Assembly: GCF_042650605.1 (NCBI RefSeq)
Contig: NZ_JBHSBN010000004.1
Coordinates: 186,001 to 250,000, forward strand
DNA: 64,000 nucleotides
Direction of reading: 5' to 3'
Source of the DNA: Micromonospora_J zhanjiangensis
GTDB lineage: Bacteria; Actinomycetota; Actinomycetes; Mycobacteriales; Micromonosporaceae
In this document: positions 44,309-54,418 of the stretch, one piece after another
Layout: each line of letters starts with the position of its first letter
How positions within the stretch are numbered: position 1 is the stretch's first letter
Program-made: the position numbers and the translations under genes
Notes under the pieces: generated by a model
Seen by the model: only the letters and a program-made list of their open reading frames with translations
Told to the model about the DNA's origin: nothing
The model's database searches: none

Positions 44309-44872
44309 GTGACGGAGACCGGCACCGACGTACGGGGGGACAGCGGCCCGGCCGTGGCCGAACTGGTGGCCAGCCGGGTGCTGGACGTACCGGACTTCCC
44401 GCAGCCCGGGGTGGTGTTCAAGGACCTGATGCCGTTGTTCGCCGACGGGGACGTGTTCCGCCGGGTGATCGACGGGATCGTGGCGTACCACGGGCGGGAG
44501 TCGTTCGACGTGGTGGTCGGCATCGAGGCGCGTGGCTTCGTGATCGCCGCCGCGATCGCGTACGCGACCGGGCTGGGTGTCGTGCCGGTGCGCAAGGCCG
44601 GCAAGCTGCCCCGGCCCGCCTACGCCGCCTCGTACGCGCTGGAGTACGGCGAGGCGACGTTGGAGGTGCACCAGGACGCGTTCACGGCCGGGCACAAGGT
44701 CCTGGTGGTGGACGACGTGCTGGCCACCGGCGGTACCGCCGAGGCGACGCTGGACCTGGTGGAGCGGGCCGGTGGCACCGTGGCCGGCTTCACCGTACTG
44801 CTGGAACTGGCCTTTCTCGGCGGGCGGCGACGGCTGGAGCCGCGCCCGGTTCATGCCCTGTTGACCGTTTGA
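44309..44872 (+). CDS. apt: Adenine phosphoribosyltransferase
   Basis: A 187-residue purine-salvage enzyme making AMP from adenine and PRPP. The PRPP-binding motif is VLVVDDVLATGGTAEA; the family start DVPDFPQPGVVFKDLMPLF and GIEARGFVIAAAIA are present. GTG 44309 is chosen for the AGAGGAG site 5 bases ahead. It sits between secF and relA, the usual actinobacterial order. Confidence 0.94.
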   Translation: MTETGTDVRGDSGPAVAELVASRVLDVPDFPQPGVVFKDLMPLFADGDVFRRVIDGIVAYHGRESFDVVVGIEARGFVIAAAIAYATGLGVVPVRKAGKLPRPAYAASYALEYGEATLEVHQDAFTAGHKVLVVDDVLATGGTAEATLDLVERAGGTVAGFTVLLELAFLGGRRRLEPRPVHALLTV

Positions 44873-45040
44873 CGGCTGGTGCTCGTGCCGGCTCGTCGGT
44901 CCGTTCGCCGGACGGCGCGACCGGGACCGCATGCGGGTAGGATTGCCTTTTCGTGACCAGGCGGGCTGCCGCCCACCTGGCGGACGCGGGACCGGTTCCG
45001 TTGCGGCGGGATGATCCCCCGGCGAGGTGTGAGGAGGCCG

Positions 45041-47662
45041 GTGTCCCACGATGTCGCCCCTCCGACGGAGGGCACGGTGCATCCGACTGGCGAGGCTGAC
45101 GGCGCGGTGAAGCGGCCGGCCGATCCGGTGGTCCAGCCGCAGGCCACCCCGGACCCGGGTGCCGACGGGCCGGCGGCCGGTGTGCCGGGGACCGGTGCGT
45201 CCGCGGCCGGCGGGGCGACGACCGGCGCGTCCGTGAACGGCGGGTCCGCGTCCGGTGCCTCGGCGAACGGCCGGTCGGCGGGCGGTGCGGCCGCGACCGG
45301 GGGCGGCAACGGTTCCCGACCCGATCCGGCCGGTGACCCGCTGACCCCGGAACCGCTGGCCGACGACGACCCGGCGGCGACCTCCGGCGGGTTCAGCGGC
45401 CTGGCCGGCGCACCGACGGGGCGGCGGGTCCGGGCGCGGCTGGCCCGGTTCAACGCGCCCTGGCAGAGCTCCCAGGTGAGCGAGGTGCTGGAGCCGCTGA
45501 TCGCCACCCACCGGGCGTCGCACCCCAAGACCGATGCCCGGCTGCTGCAGCGGGCCTTCGACGTCGCCGCCCGGTGGCACTCGGGGCAGTACCGCAAGTC
45601 GGGGGACCCGTACATCACCCACCCGCTGGCGGTCGCGACGATCCTGGCCAATCTCGGGATGGACACCACCACCCTGGTCGCGGCGCTGCTGCACGACACG
45701 ATCGAGGACACCGACTACGGCCTGGAGGAGATGCGGGTCGAGTTCGGTCCGGAGGTCGCCCTGCTGGTCGACGGGGTCACCAAGCTGGACAAGGTCAAGC
45801 TCGGCGACGCGGCCAAGGCCGAGACGATCCGCAAGATGGTCGTCGCGATGGCCAAGGACCCCCGAGTCCTGGTGATCAAGCTGGCCGACCGGCTGCACAA
45901 CATGCGTACGCTCTCCTTCCTGCCCGCTCCGAAGCGGGAGCAGAAGGCCAAGGAGACGTTGGAGATCCTGGCGCCGCTGGCGCACCGGCTCGGCATGAAC
46001 ACGATCAAGTGGGAGCTGGAGGATCTCGCCTTCGGGACCCTGTTCCCGAAGCGGTTCGAGGAGATCAACCGGCTGATCGGCGAGCACCAGCCGCAGCGGG
46101 AGGCGCTGCTGCGGCAGGTCACCAACAAGGTGCAGGTCGACCTGAAGGCCGCCAAGATCAAGGCGGAGACCACCGGTCGGCCGAAGCACCTCTACTCGAT
46201 CTACCAGAAGATGATCGTCCGGGGTCGGGACTTCAACGACATCTACGACCTGGTCGGGGTGCGCATCCTGGTCGACACGGTGCGGGACTGCTACGCCGCG
46301 CTGGGCGTGATCCACGCGAACTGGCAGCCGGTGCCGGGCCGGTTCAAGGACTACATCGCGATGCCCAAGTTCAACATGTACCAGTCGTTGCACACGACGG
46401 TCATCGGGCCCAGCGGCAAGCCGGTCGAGATGCAGATCCGCACGTACGCGATGCACCGCACCGCCGAGTTCGGCATCGCCGCGCACTGGAAGTACAAGGA
46501 GCACAAGGGCACCCAGATCGTCGGGCCGCCGGCCCACATCGACGAGATGACCTGGCTGCGGCAACTGCTGGACTGGCAGCGGGAGGCCAGCGACCCGAGC
46601 GAGTTCCTGGACGCGCTGCGCTTCGACCTGTCCAGCCAGGAGGTCTACGTCTTCACGCCCAAGGGCGACGTGATCCCGCTGCCGACCGGGTCGACGCCGG
46701 TGGACTTCGCCTATGCGGTGCACACCGAGGTCGGGCACAAGTGCATCGGCGCCCGGGTCAACGGCAAGCTGGTGCCGCTGGAGTCGACGCTGTCCAACGG
46801 CGACGTGATCGAGATCTTCACCTCGAAGTCCGACACGGCCGGACCGACCCAGGACTGGCTCGGCTTCGTCAAGAGTCCCCGGGCCCGCACCAAGATCCGG
46901 CAGTACTTCAACAAGGAACGCCGGGAAGAGGCGATCGAGGCCGGCAAGGACGCCATCGTCAAGGCGATGCGTAAGCAGGGCATGCCGTTGCAGCGGATGC
47001 TCAGCTCCGACAACCTGATGACCATCGCCCGCGACCTGCACCTGGCCGACGTGGCCTCGCTCTACGCGGCGGTCGGCGACAGCCAGGTCTCCGCCCAGTC
47101 GGTCGTGCAGAAGCTGATGGCCGGCTACGGAGGCGAGGAGGGCGCGGCGGAGGACATCGCCGAGACCGCCGTCGCCACCCGCCCGCCGCGCAGCCGCAGC
47201 AGCAGCCACGACCCGGGCGTGGTGGTCCGGGGCGTCAGCGACGTGTGGATCAAGCTGGCCCGGTGCTGCACGCCGGTGCCGCCGGACAGCGTGTTCGGCT
47301 TCGTGACCCGGTCCGGCGGGGTGAGCGTGCACCGGGACGACTGCGCCAACGCCGAGGAACTACGCGTGCAGTCGGAGCGGATCGTCGAGGTCTCCTGGAA
47401 GTTGACCTCGGCCTCCACCTTCCTGGTGGCCATCCAGGTCGAGGCCCTGGATCGGCACAAGCTGCTGGCCGACGTGACCCGGGTGCTCTCCGACGAGCGG
47501 GTGAACATCCTGTCCGCCACCGTGACCACCACCCGGGACCGGGTGGCGGTCAGCCGGTTCAGCTTCGAGATGGCCGACCCGAAGCACCTGGGCCACCTGC
47601 TGGCGGCCGTCCGCAAGGTGGACGGGGTCTTCGACGCGTACCGGGTGACCTCCGGCGCCTGA
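45041..47662 (+). CDS. relA: Bifunctional (p)ppGpp synthetase/hydrolase RelA
   Basis: An 873-residue stringent-response enzyme (RelA/SpoT homologue) that makes and degrades (p)ppGpp. A 130-residue disordered Gly/Ala/Ser-rich N-terminal extension comes first. Then come the hydrolase HD domain ([16 protein letters not shown], about residue 220), the synthetase domain ([16 protein letters not shown]), a TGS domain ([17 protein letters not shown]) and a C-terminal ACT domain. The intact HD motif means it can hydrolyse as well as synthesise. GTG 45041 is chosen over ATG 45011 because GAGGAGG lies 4 bases upstream. A TAGGAT -10 candidate is near 44938. Confidence 0.94.
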   Translation: MSHDVAPPTEGTVHPTGEADGAVKRPADPVVQPQATPDPGADGPAAGVPGTGASAAGGATTGASVNGGSASGASANGRSAGGAAATGGGNGSRPDPAGDPLTPEPLADDDPAATSGGFSGLAGAPTGRRVRARLARFNAPWQSSQVSEVLEPLIATHRASHPKTDARLLQRAFDVAARWHSGQYRKSGDPYITHPLAVATILANLGMDTTTLVAALLHDTIEDTDYGLEEMRVEFGPEVALLVDGVTKLDKVKLGDAAKAETIRKMVVAMAKDPRVLVIKLADRLHNMRTLSFLPAPKREQKAKETLEILAPLAHRLGMNTIKWELEDLAFGTLFPKRFEEINRLIGEHQPQREALLRQVTNKVQVDLKAAKIKAETTGRPKHLYSIYQKMIVRGRDFNDIYDLVGVRILVDTVRDCYAALGVIHANWQPVPGRFKDYIAMPKFNMYQSLHTTVIGPSGKPVEMQIRTYAMHRTAEFGIAAHWKYKEHKGTQIVGPPAHIDEMTWLRQLLDWQREASDPSEFLDALRFDLSSQEVYVFTPKGDVIPLPTGSTPVDFAYAVHTEVGHKCIGARVNGKLVPLESTLSNGDVIEIFTSKSDTAGPTQDWLGFVKSPRARTKIRQYFNKERREEAIEAGKDAIVKAMRKQGMPLQRMLSSDNLMTIARDLHLADVASLYAAVGDSQVSAQSVVQKLMAGYGGEEGAAEDIAETAVATRPPRSRSSSHDPGVVVRGVSDVWIKLARCCTPVPPDSVFGFVTRSGGVSVHRDDCANAEELRVQSERIVEVSWKLTSASTFLVAIQVEALDRHKLLADVTRVLSDERVNILSATVTTTRDRVAVSRFSFEMADPKHLGHLLAAVRKVDGVFDAYRVTSGA

Positions 47663-47711
47663 AACCACGGCGCCCGCCCCACCTCGTACGGGTGGGGCGG
47701 GCGCCGGTTTC
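47661..47711. terminator. Strong bidirectional terminator between relA and the cyclophilin
   Basis: A perfect 16-bp GC-rich stem (CGGCGCCCGCCCCACC and its complement) with a 7-base loop. It is extended by GAAACC/GGTTTC, which gives short T-runs on both strands. It lies between convergent genes and is the best intrinsic terminator in the window. Confidence 0.85.
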
Positions 47712-47727
47712 GTGGCTGCGCGGGCGG

Positions 47728-48561
47728 TCAGGACTCGCGGGCGCTCATGGTCAGGGTCTTGATCAGTACTTCCTTCTTGGGGTGGCCGTCACCGGGCTGC
47801 CCGTTCGCCCCGTCGTCACCGGCCTTGGCGACCTCCTTGACGAGGTCCAGGCCGCCGGTGATGGTGCCCAGCACGGTGTAGCTCGGATCGAGCTGGGAGT
47901 CGCCGTAGACGATGAAGAACTGGCTGCCGGTGCTGTTCGGCTGCTGGGTCTTCGCCATCGCGATGACGCCCTCCGGGTACGCCGGGCGCTTGTCGGTGGG
48001 CAGGTTCTCCTCGGCGAAGCGGTAACTCGGGCCGCCGGTGCCGTCGGTCTGCCGCCACCCCTTGCCGGTCACGCTCGGGTCGCCGCACTGCAACACCTGG
48101 ATGCCCTGGGTGACCAGGCGGTGGCACTTGGTGTTGTCGAAGAACTTCTTGCTCGCCAGGTAGGTGAAGCTCTCGGCGGTGCAGGGCACCTTGCTCACGT
48201 CGATCTTCGCGGTGATCGGGCCCAGGTTGGTGTCGATCGTCATCGTCTGGGTGCCCTTGGCGTCCACCTGGGTCGGCGGGACGCCGACGTCCTTGACCTG
48301 AGGGGTCCGGGACTCGGGCGGCGCCACGTTCCAGCCGCACTGGACCTTGTCCGGGGCGGCCTTGTCGGCCGGCTTCTTCTTGTCGTCGCCGAGGCTGGCC
48401 ACCAGCCAGACGGTGCCGGCGACCACGAGCAGCAGGACCACACCGGCACCGACGCCGGCCTGAATCCGTCGGCGCTTGCGCGCGCGTTCGGCCCGCTCGG
48501 CCATCTCCTTCTCGAGTCGTGCCCGCGCCGCGGCCCGTTGCCGCTCTCTCGTGGACGTCAC
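47728..48561 (-). CDS. Membrane-anchored cyclophilin-type peptidyl-prolyl isomerase
   Basis: A 277-residue protein: a charged N-terminal cytoplasmic helix (RERQRAAARARLEKEMAERA), one membrane helix (AGVGAGVVLLLVVAGTVWLV), then an extracytoplasmic cyclophilin domain. The catalytic pieces are present in KCHRLVTQGIQVLQCGD (the FHR-type Arg kept) and GSQFFIVYG. The GTG at 48561 is chosen because AGGAGGAG precedes it and the paralogue next door aligns from that point. It matches the PpiB gene that follows relA in mycobacteria. Folding of exported proteins is the expected role. Confidence 0.87.
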   Translation of the reverse strand: MTSTRERQRAAARARLEKEMAERAERARKRRRIQAGVGAGVVLLLVVAGTVWLVASLGDDKKKPADKAAPDKVQCGWNVAPPESRTPQVKDVGVPPTQVDAKGTQTMTIDTNLGPITAKIDVSKVPCTAESFTYLASKKFFDNTKCHRLVTQGIQVLQCGDPSVTGKGWRQTDGTGGPSYRFAEENLPTDKRPAYPEGVIAMAKTQQPNSTGSQFFIVYGDSQLDPSYTVLGTITGGLDLVKEVAKAGDDGANGQPGDGHPKKEVLIKTLTMSARES

Positions 48562-48675
48562 GCTGGCTCCTCCTGGGCTATCTGGCGGTGCTTGGTCGTC
48601 TGCGCCTGGCATCGTTGTCTCCAAGCTGATCAGGCTGTGCTGATCAGATCCGGGCCGATCAGGTTGTGGTGCCGA

Positions 48676-49587
48676 TCAGGACTTGGCGGCCGTGCTCGGC
48701 GGGTTCGACGGCGTCGGGGACGTCGTCGCGGGCGGCGGCGCTGCCGGGGTGGGTGTCGCGGTGGCCGGCTCGCCGACCGTCAGGCTCTGGATCACCACGT
48801 CGGTCTTCGGCTTGACCTTCGCCCCGGTCCCATTGTCCACGGTCTCCAGGCCACCGATCCGCTGCACCACGTCCAGCCCGGCCGTGACCTTGCCGACGAT
48901 CGGGTACTGCGGACTGGTCGGGTTGAAGTCCTTGAAGAAGATCAGGAACTGGCTGCCGTTGGAGCCCGGCGGGTTGCCGACCAACGCCACCGTGCCGGCC
49001 GGGTAGAGCGGCGGCTGGGCCGGCGCCGAGCTGGCCGAGGGGGACGGCTCCGGGGTGGGCGCCGACGGGGTGTTCTCGCTCGGGAACGAGTACGACGGAC
49101 CGCCCTGTCCGGTTCCACCGGGGTCGCCGCAGCGCACGGCACCCTCGGTGGTGATCTCGTGGCACTTGGTGTTGTCGAAGAACGACTTGCCGGCCAGGTA
49201 GCTGAAGCTGGCGCCGGCGCAGGGGGCGGTGGCCAGGTCGAGCTGCACGGTCACCGGCGCGCCCTGGTTCGTGGTGATCGTCATCGGCCGGCTGCCGGAG
49301 GTGGGCAGGTCCTTGGTGGGCGGCTCGCCGACGTCCTTGACGTTCGGGTTGGTGTCCGCCCGTACCGGCGTCCAGTCGCAGACGTCGGCGGCGGTGTCCG
49401 CGGGCGGCTTGCGGTCGAAACCGCCCAACGCCCAGACCGAGCCGAGGACGATCAACGCCAGCGCGACAGCGGCGCCGACACCGGCCCGGATGCGCCGTTG
49501 CCGGCGGGCGGCGGCGGCCCGCCGGGCCATCTGCCGGTCGAGCTTGGCCCGCGCCAGTTTGCGCTGCCGGTCCCTGCTGGAGGCCAC
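48676..49587 (-). CDS. Cyclophilin-like membrane protein with altered active site
   Basis: A 303-residue paralogue of the neighbouring cyclophilin with the same plan: a charged N-terminal helix, a membrane helix (AGVGAAVALALIVLGSVWAL) and an extracytoplasmic cyclophilin fold, ending in an Ala/Pro/Thr-rich tail. Three usual catalytic positions differ. HR has become HE (KCHEITTEGAV), the following MxQ segment is two residues shorter (VRCGD), and the SQFF Phe is Leu (SQFLIFF). It may therefore be a chaperone rather than an isomerase. It probably arose by tandem duplication. Confidence 0.8.
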   Translation of the reverse strand: MASSRDRQRKLARAKLDRQMARRAAAARRQRRIRAGVGAAVALALIVLGSVWALGGFDRKPPADTAADVCDWTPVRADTNPNVKDVGEPPTKDLPTSGSRPMTITTNQGAPVTVQLDLATAPCAGASFSYLAGKSFFDNTKCHEITTEGAVRCGDPGGTGQGGPSYSFPSENTPSAPTPEPSPSASSAPAQPPLYPAGTVALVGNPPGSNGSQFLIFFKDFNPTSPQYPIVGKVTAGLDVVQRIGGLETVDNGTGAKVKPKTDVVIQSLTVGEPATATPTPAAPPPATTSPTPSNPPSTAAKS

Positions 49588-49848
49588 CCGCGCTCCCTTC
49601 CTCTACCTGGTGATCGTGTGCCGGGTGATCGTGGGCGTCGGCCGACCGCCCCACCATGCGGTCACGTGCGCCACGCCACACGCCCGCCAGAGTGTACGGG
49701 TATCCGCTGAGAAAGTGGTGTACGAGGTCGCCCTACGTGGTATCGGATGAGATCGGCGGTAACTGTGGGGCGCCCGGGACGGCGCGGCCCGGCCGTGGCG
49801 GCAGATAGGCTGCACCGGACGACAACACCGCCGTGGAGGGGAGCGCAC

Positions 49849-50565
49849 GTGCTCGTGGCCGGCTTTCCCGCGGACGCCTTCGGCACCAACTGTTACGTGG
49901 TGGCGACCGCGCCGGGGGAGCAGTGCGTCGTGGTCGACCCCGGGATCGGGGTGCTCGACCGGCTCGACGCGCTGCTCGCGGAGCACCGCCTGCAGCCCGC
50001 CGCCGTCCTGCTCACCCACGGCCATCTGGACCACACCTTCTCGGTGGCGCCGGTGTGCGGGGCGCGCGGGATCACCGCGTACGTGCACCCCGGCGACCGG
50101 GACATGCTCGCCGACCCGGCCAAGGGGCTGTCGGCGGACCTCACCCAGCTGTTCGGCGGGCGGCTGCCGTACACCGAACCGGAGGACGTCGCCGAGCTGA
50201 CCGACGGCGCGACCCTGGCCCTGGCCGGTCTGGAGATCACCGTCGACCACGCGCCGGGCCATACCGGCGGGTCGGTGCTGTTCCGGCTGCCGGCGGCGGG
50301 CACCCGGTGGGCGGCGGACCAGGTCTGCCTCTCCGGGGACGTGCTGTTCGCCGGCTCGATCGGCCGCACCGACCTGCCGGGCGGCAGCATGCCCGCCATG
50401 CTGGCCAGCCTGCGGGACAAGGTCCTCCCGCTGGCCGACGACACCGTCGTCCTGCCCGGCCACGGTCCGGAGACCACCATCGGCCGCGAGCGCGCGAGCA
50501 ACCCGTACCTTCGTCAGGTCGCGGACCGCGCCGCCGCGCGACCGGCCCCCAGCCGAGGTCTGTAG
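49849..50565 (+). CDS. MBL-fold metallo-hydrolase (glyoxalase II-like)
   Basis: A 238-residue metallo-beta-lactamase-fold hydrolase. The metal-binding motif THGHLDHTF is complete, with further ligands in DHAPGHTGGS, CLSGDVLF and LPGHGPET. The start VLVAGFPADAFGTNCYVV is typical of the glyoxalase II-like group. The GTG at 49849 has GGAGGGGA upstream; a TAGGCT -10 candidate is at 49805. In mycobacteria the equivalent gene lies between ppiB and hisS. Substrate not known. Confidence 0.88.
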   Translation: MLVAGFPADAFGTNCYVVATAPGEQCVVVDPGIGVLDRLDALLAEHRLQPAAVLLTHGHLDHTFSVAPVCGARGITAYVHPGDRDMLADPAKGLSADLTQLFGGRLPYTEPEDVAELTDGATLALAGLEITVDHAPGHTGGSVLFRLPAAGTRWAADQVCLSGDVLFAGSIGRTDLPGGSMPAMLASLRDKVLPLADDTVVLPGHGPETTIGRERASNPYLRQVADRAAARPAPSRGL

Positions 50566-50607
50566 AGCTTTCCCCGCGCCTCGCGCGGGACCTTGAGGAG
50601 CGTCGTC

Positions 50608-51936
50608 ATGAGTAAGCCCACGCCCATTTCCGGCTTTCCGGAGTGGCTGCCCCCGCAGCGGATGATCGAGCAGTACGTGCTGGACCGGATCCGCACCACC
50701 TTCGAGCTGTACGGCTTCGCCCCGCTGGAGACCCGCGCGGTCGAGCCGTTGGACCAGTTGCTGCGCAAGGGGGAGACCTCCAAGGAGGTCTACCTGCTGC
50801 GCCGGTTGCAGGAGGAGGCCGGTGGACCGGCCGGCGACAGCGGTCTGGGTCTGCACTTCGACCTGACCGTGCCGTTCGCCCGGTACGTGCTGGAGAACCA
50901 GGGCAAGCTGCAGTTCCCGTTCCGCCGCTACCAGATCCAGAAGGTGTGGCGCGGTGAGCGCCCGCAGGAGGGGCGCTACCGGGAGTTTCTGCAGGCCGAC
51001 ATCGACATCGTCGACCGGGACACCCTGCCGGCGCACCACGAGGCCGAGCTGCCGCTGGTGATCGGCGACGCGCTGGGCGGGCTGCCCATCCCGCCGGTGC
51101 TGATCCAGGTCAACAACCGCAAGGTCTGCGAGGGCTTCTACCGGGGGATCGGGTTGACCGACCCGGACGCCGCGTTGCGGGCGGTCGACCGCCTCGACCG
51201 GGTCGGCCCGGACCAGGTGGCCGAGCTGCTGGTCGGCACCGCCGGGGCCACCCCGGAGCAGGCCAAGGCGTGCCTGGCGCTGGCCGGCATCTCCGCGCCG
51301 GACGCCTCGGTGGCCGACGAGGTCCGCGCGCTCGGCGTCGAGCACCCGCTGCTGGACGAGGGCCTGGCCGAGCTGGTAGCGGTGCTGGAGACGGCCGCCG
51401 CGCACGCGCCGGGGCTGTGCGTGGCCGACCTGCGGATCGCCCGCGGCCTGGACTACTACACCGGGACGGTGTACGAGACCCAGCTGCGCGGCTACGAGCG
51501 GTTCGGCTCGGTCTGCTCCGGCGGCCGGTACGACAACCTGGCCAGCTCCGGGGGCACCAGCTTCCCGGGGGTGGGCATCTCGATCGGGGTGACCCGGCTG
51601 CTCGGCCTGCTCTTCGGCGCCGGCGAGCTGACCGTGTCCCGGTCGGTGCCGACCTGTGTGCTGGTCGCGGTGCCGGACGAGGCGCACCGGCCAGAGATCA
51701 ACCGGATCGCCGACCAGTTGCGCCGCCGGGGCGTGCCCACCGAGGTCTCCCCGTCGGCGGCGAAGTTCGGCAAGCAGATCCGGTACGCCGAGCGGCGGGG
51801 CATCCCGTACGTCTGGTTCCCGGGCGCGGACGGCGCCGCCGACGAGGTGAAGGACATCCGCTCCGGCGACCAGGTCCAGGCGACGCCGGACGGGTGGACG
51901 CCACCGGCGGCCGACCTGCGGCCGGTGGTGGGCTGA
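50608..51936 (+). CDS. hisS: Histidine--tRNA ligase
   Basis: A 442-residue class II synthetase charging tRNA-His. It starts MSKPTPISGFPEWLPPQRM with TTGAGGAG 8 bases upstream. Class II motif 2 is in FRYQIQKVWRGERPQEGRYREF-like sequence (FRRYQIQKVWRGER, residues 110-123), the HisRS-specific ARGLDYYTG is present (about residue 280), and the C-terminal anticodon domain begins near residue 350. It follows the MBL hydrolase by 42 bases. Confidence 0.95.
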   Translation: MSKPTPISGFPEWLPPQRMIEQYVLDRIRTTFELYGFAPLETRAVEPLDQLLRKGETSKEVYLLRRLQEEAGGPAGDSGLGLHFDLTVPFARYVLENQGKLQFPFRRYQIQKVWRGERPQEGRYREFLQADIDIVDRDTLPAHHEAELPLVIGDALGGLPIPPVLIQVNNRKVCEGFYRGIGLTDPDAALRAVDRLDRVGPDQVAELLVGTAGATPEQAKACLALAGISAPDASVADEVRALGVEHPLLDEGLAELVAVLETAAAHAPGLCVADLRIARGLDYYTGTVYETQLRGYERFGSVCSGGRYDNLASSGGTSFPGVGISIGVTRLLGLLFGAGELTVSRSVPTCVLVAVPDEAHRPEINRIADQLRRRGVPTEVSPSAAKFGKQIRYAERRGIPYVWFPGADGAADEVKDIRSGDQVQATPDGWTPPAADLRPVVG

Positions 51937-51964
51937 CTTCGACTGGCGGTGCGTGGGAACTTAA

Positions 51965-51995
51965 CCTACGGTGGCGTAAGTTACGCCACCGTAGG
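51965..51995. promoter_or_regulatory. 31-bp perfect palindromic operator of the desaturase gene
   Basis: Arms of 15 bases (CCTACGGTGGCGTAA and its complement) flank a single central G, ending 8 bases before the GTG start. It overlaps the presumed transcription start and touches the ribosome binding site, as expected for a repressor site, probably of a TetR-type lipid regulator. Confidence 0.8.
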
Positions 51996-52003
51996 GAGAG
52001 TTC

Positions 52004-52954
52004 GTGACCGTCACCAGCAGCACCGCTCCGCTCAGCCAGACCGCCCTGCTCGTCGAGCTGGAGCCGGTCGTCGCCCGCAACCTCGACCGGCATCTCGGGC
52101 TGGCCAAGGAGTGGTTCCCGCACGAGTACGTGCCGTGGAGCGCCGGCCGTACCTTCGACGGACCGCTCGGGGGTGCGGCCTGGGCGCCGGGTGACTCGAC
52201 GATCCCGGACGTGGCCCGGACGGCGTTGGTGGTCAACCTGCTCACCGAGGACAACCTGCCGTCGTACCACCACGAGATCGCGACGCTGTTCGGGCGGGAC
52301 GGCGCCTGGGGGACCTGGGTGCACCGGTGGACCGCGGAGGAGGGGCGGCACGGGGTCGCGATCCGCGACTACCTGACCGTGACCCGGGCGGTCGACCCGG
52401 TCGCGCTGGAGCGGGCGCGGATGGACCACATGTCGGCCGGCTACGTCAACGCGCACGGCGACGAGGTGCTGCACTCGCTCGCGTACGTCTCGTTCCAGGA
52501 GCTGGCCACCCGGATCTCGCACCGCAACACGGGCAAGGCGACCGGCGACCCGGTCTGCGAGCAGTTGCTGGCCCGGGTGGCGGCCGACGAGAACCTGCAC
52601 ATGGTCTTCTACCGCAACCTGCTCGCCGCCGCCTTCGAACTCGCGCCGGACCAGGCGATGCGGGCGGTGGCCGACGTGGTGGCCGACTTCCAGATGCCCG
52701 GCAGCGGCATCGACGGATTTGCCCGCAAGTCGGTGGCGATCGCCCTGGCCGGCATCTACGACCTGCGTCAGCACCGGGACGAGGTGCTGGTGCCGGTGCT
52801 GCGGCAGTGGGACGTCTGGAACGTCACCGGGCTCGGTGGCGAGGGCGAGGCGGCCCGTGAGCAGTTGGCCCGACACCTGGCCGAGTTGGACCGGGCGGCG
52901 GCCCGGTTCGAGGAGAAGCGGGACGCCCGGCGGGACCGGCTCGCCGCGCGCTGA
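52004..52954 (+). CDS. Acyl-ACP desaturase (ferritin-like di-iron, DesA type)
   Basis: A 316-residue soluble fatty-acid desaturase of the ferritin-like family that introduces double bonds into acyl-carrier-protein-bound chains. Di-iron ligands are visible: E in TEDNLPSYHHEI, the EEGRH motif (residues 113-117) and the second ExxH in ADENLH (about 193-198). GTG start with AGGGAGAG in front, the latter partly within a long palindromic operator. Transcribed alone between hisS and a protease. Unsaturated products could be used by the methyltransferase at 8123-9268, though no link is shown. Confidence 0.9.
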   Translation: MTVTSSTAPLSQTALLVELEPVVARNLDRHLGLAKEWFPHEYVPWSAGRTFDGPLGGAAWAPGDSTIPDVARTALVVNLLTEDNLPSYHHEIATLFGRDGAWGTWVHRWTAEEGRHGVAIRDYLTVTRAVDPVALERARMDHMSAGYVNAHGDEVLHSLAYVSFQELATRISHRNTGKATGDPVCEQLLARVAADENLHMVFYRNLLAAAFELAPDQAMRAVADVVADFQMPGSGIDGFARKSVAIALAGIYDLRQHRDEVLVPVLRQWDVWNVTGLGGEGEAAREQLARHLAELDRAAARFEEKRDARRDRLAAR

Positions 52955-53176
52955 CCCCGCTCGCGGGCGCATCTTATAGATGTGTGTCTGTTGACTCAAC
53001 TGTTACGCCGCAGTGGCGGATGGAGAAAATTTTGTCACGGCGCATGTATTGCTGGCGATCTTAAATATCTGAATACTTCTCCATGACCCGGCCGGAACCC
53101 CCATTTTCCGCCAGGTTAGGCATCGGGACGCGTCAACCCCCGGCCGTCCCGCCGTCAACCCCCATGGAGGACTCGC

Positions 53177-54229
53177 ATGCGACCCACGAGGTCACTCACC
53201 CGCCGTGCCGCGACCACCCTCGCGGCCGGCGCGCTCGTCGCCGGTGTACTCGCCGGCGCCCCGGCCGCCCAGGCCGCCCCGGCCACGACCGCGTCCCCCG
53301 ACGCCGCCGCCGCGCTCTCCGAGCGGCTCGGCGCCCGGTCGGCCGGCAGCTACGCCGACGCCAACGGCCGCATGGTCGTCACCGTCACCGACCAGGCCGC
53401 GGCCAACGAGGTACGCGCCGCCGGCGCCGCGCCGAAGCTGGTCGCCCGCGGCGTGGCCGTGCTCGACGGGGCGAAGGCCGAGCTGCGTCGCTCGGCCAGC
53501 ATCCCGGGCACCGCGTGGTGGACCGACGCGGCCACCAACCAGGTCGTCGTCTCGGTCGACAGCACCGTCACCGGCGCCAAGCTCGACCAGGTCAAGGCCG
53601 TCGCGCAGAAGCTCGGCGGGGCGGTCCGGGTCGAGTCCGAGCCGGGCGTGCTGAGCAAGCGCCTCTCCGGCGGCCAGGCCATCTACACCGGCGGCTACCG
53701 CTGCTCGCTCGGGTTCAACGTGCGCAGCGGCAGCACCTACTACTTCCTCACCGCCGGGCACTGCACCAACCTCGGGTCGACCTGGTACTCCAACTCCAGC
53801 AAGACCACCGTGCTGGGCACCCGGGCCGGCACCAGCTTCCCGGGCAACGACTACGGCATCGTGCGCTACACCAACGGCAGCGTCCCGCCCGGCGACGTCT
53901 ACCTCTACAACGGCAGCTACCAGGACATCACCTCGGCCGGCAACGCGTACGTCGGCCAGGCGGTGAAGCGCAGCGGCAGCACCACCGGCCTGCGCAGCGG
54001 CTCGGTCAACGCCACCAACGCCACGGTCAACTACGCCGAGGGCAGCGTCTCCGGCCTGATCCGTACCAACGTCTGCGCCGAGGGCGGCGACAGCGGCGGC
54101 TCGCTCTTCGCCGGCAGCACCGCACTGGGCCTGACCTCCGGCGGCAGCGGCAACTGCACCTCCGGCGGCACGACCTACTTCCAGCCGGTCACCGAGCCGC
54201 TCAGCGTCTACGGCGTGAGCGTCTACTGA
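53177..54229 (+). CDS. Secreted S1-family serine protease with prodomain (streptogrisin-like)
   Basis: A 350-residue secreted protease. The signal peptide is residues 1-33 (ending AAQA), a prodomain of about 130 residues follows, then the chymotrypsin-like domain from about residue 167 ([13 protein letters not shown]). The catalytic triad is His195 (LTAGHC), Asp225 (NDYGIV) and Ser306 (GGDSGGSL). Four cysteines fit two disulphides. The prodomain should aid folding and be removed. The 222 bases upstream are AT-rich for this genome and carry the promoter. A strong hairpin follows the gene. Confidence 0.93.
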   Translation: MRPTRSLTRRAATTLAAGALVAGVLAGAPAAQAAPATTASPDAAAALSERLGARSAGSYADANGRMVVTVTDQAAANEVRAAGAAPKLVARGVAVLDGAKAELRRSASIPGTAWWTDAATNQVVVSVDSTVTGAKLDQVKAVAQKLGGAVRVESEPGVLSKRLSGGQAIYTGGYRCSLGFNVRSGSTYYFLTAGHCTNLGSTWYSNSSKTTVLGTRAGTSFPGNDYGIVRYTNGSVPPGDVYLYNGSYQDITSAGNAYVGQAVKRSGSTTGLRSGSVNATNATVNYAEGSVSGLIRTNVCAEGGDSGGSLFAGSTALGLTSGGSGNCTSGGTTYFQPVTEPLSVYGVSVY

Positions 54230-54261
54230 TCCACCGGCACCCACTGATCCACCCCGTACCA

Positions 54262-54295
54262 GATCGAGCCGCCGGGTCCGCCCGGCGGCTCGATC
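54262..54295 (+). terminator. Hairpin terminator after the serine protease
   Basis: A perfect 15-bp stem (GATCGAGCCGCCGGG and its complement) with a 4-base loop, 32 bases after the stop. No T-run follows. Confidence 0.75.
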
Positions 54296-54418
54296 CGTGT
54301 CCGGGGTACGGCGGAGGTGTCCGCTTCCGCGAGGGCCCGTCCGCACACCCGGGACCGGCCCTCCCGGCGGCCCTGACAGAATGCGGGGGCAGTCCGTACA
54401 CGTGAGGAGACACCAACC

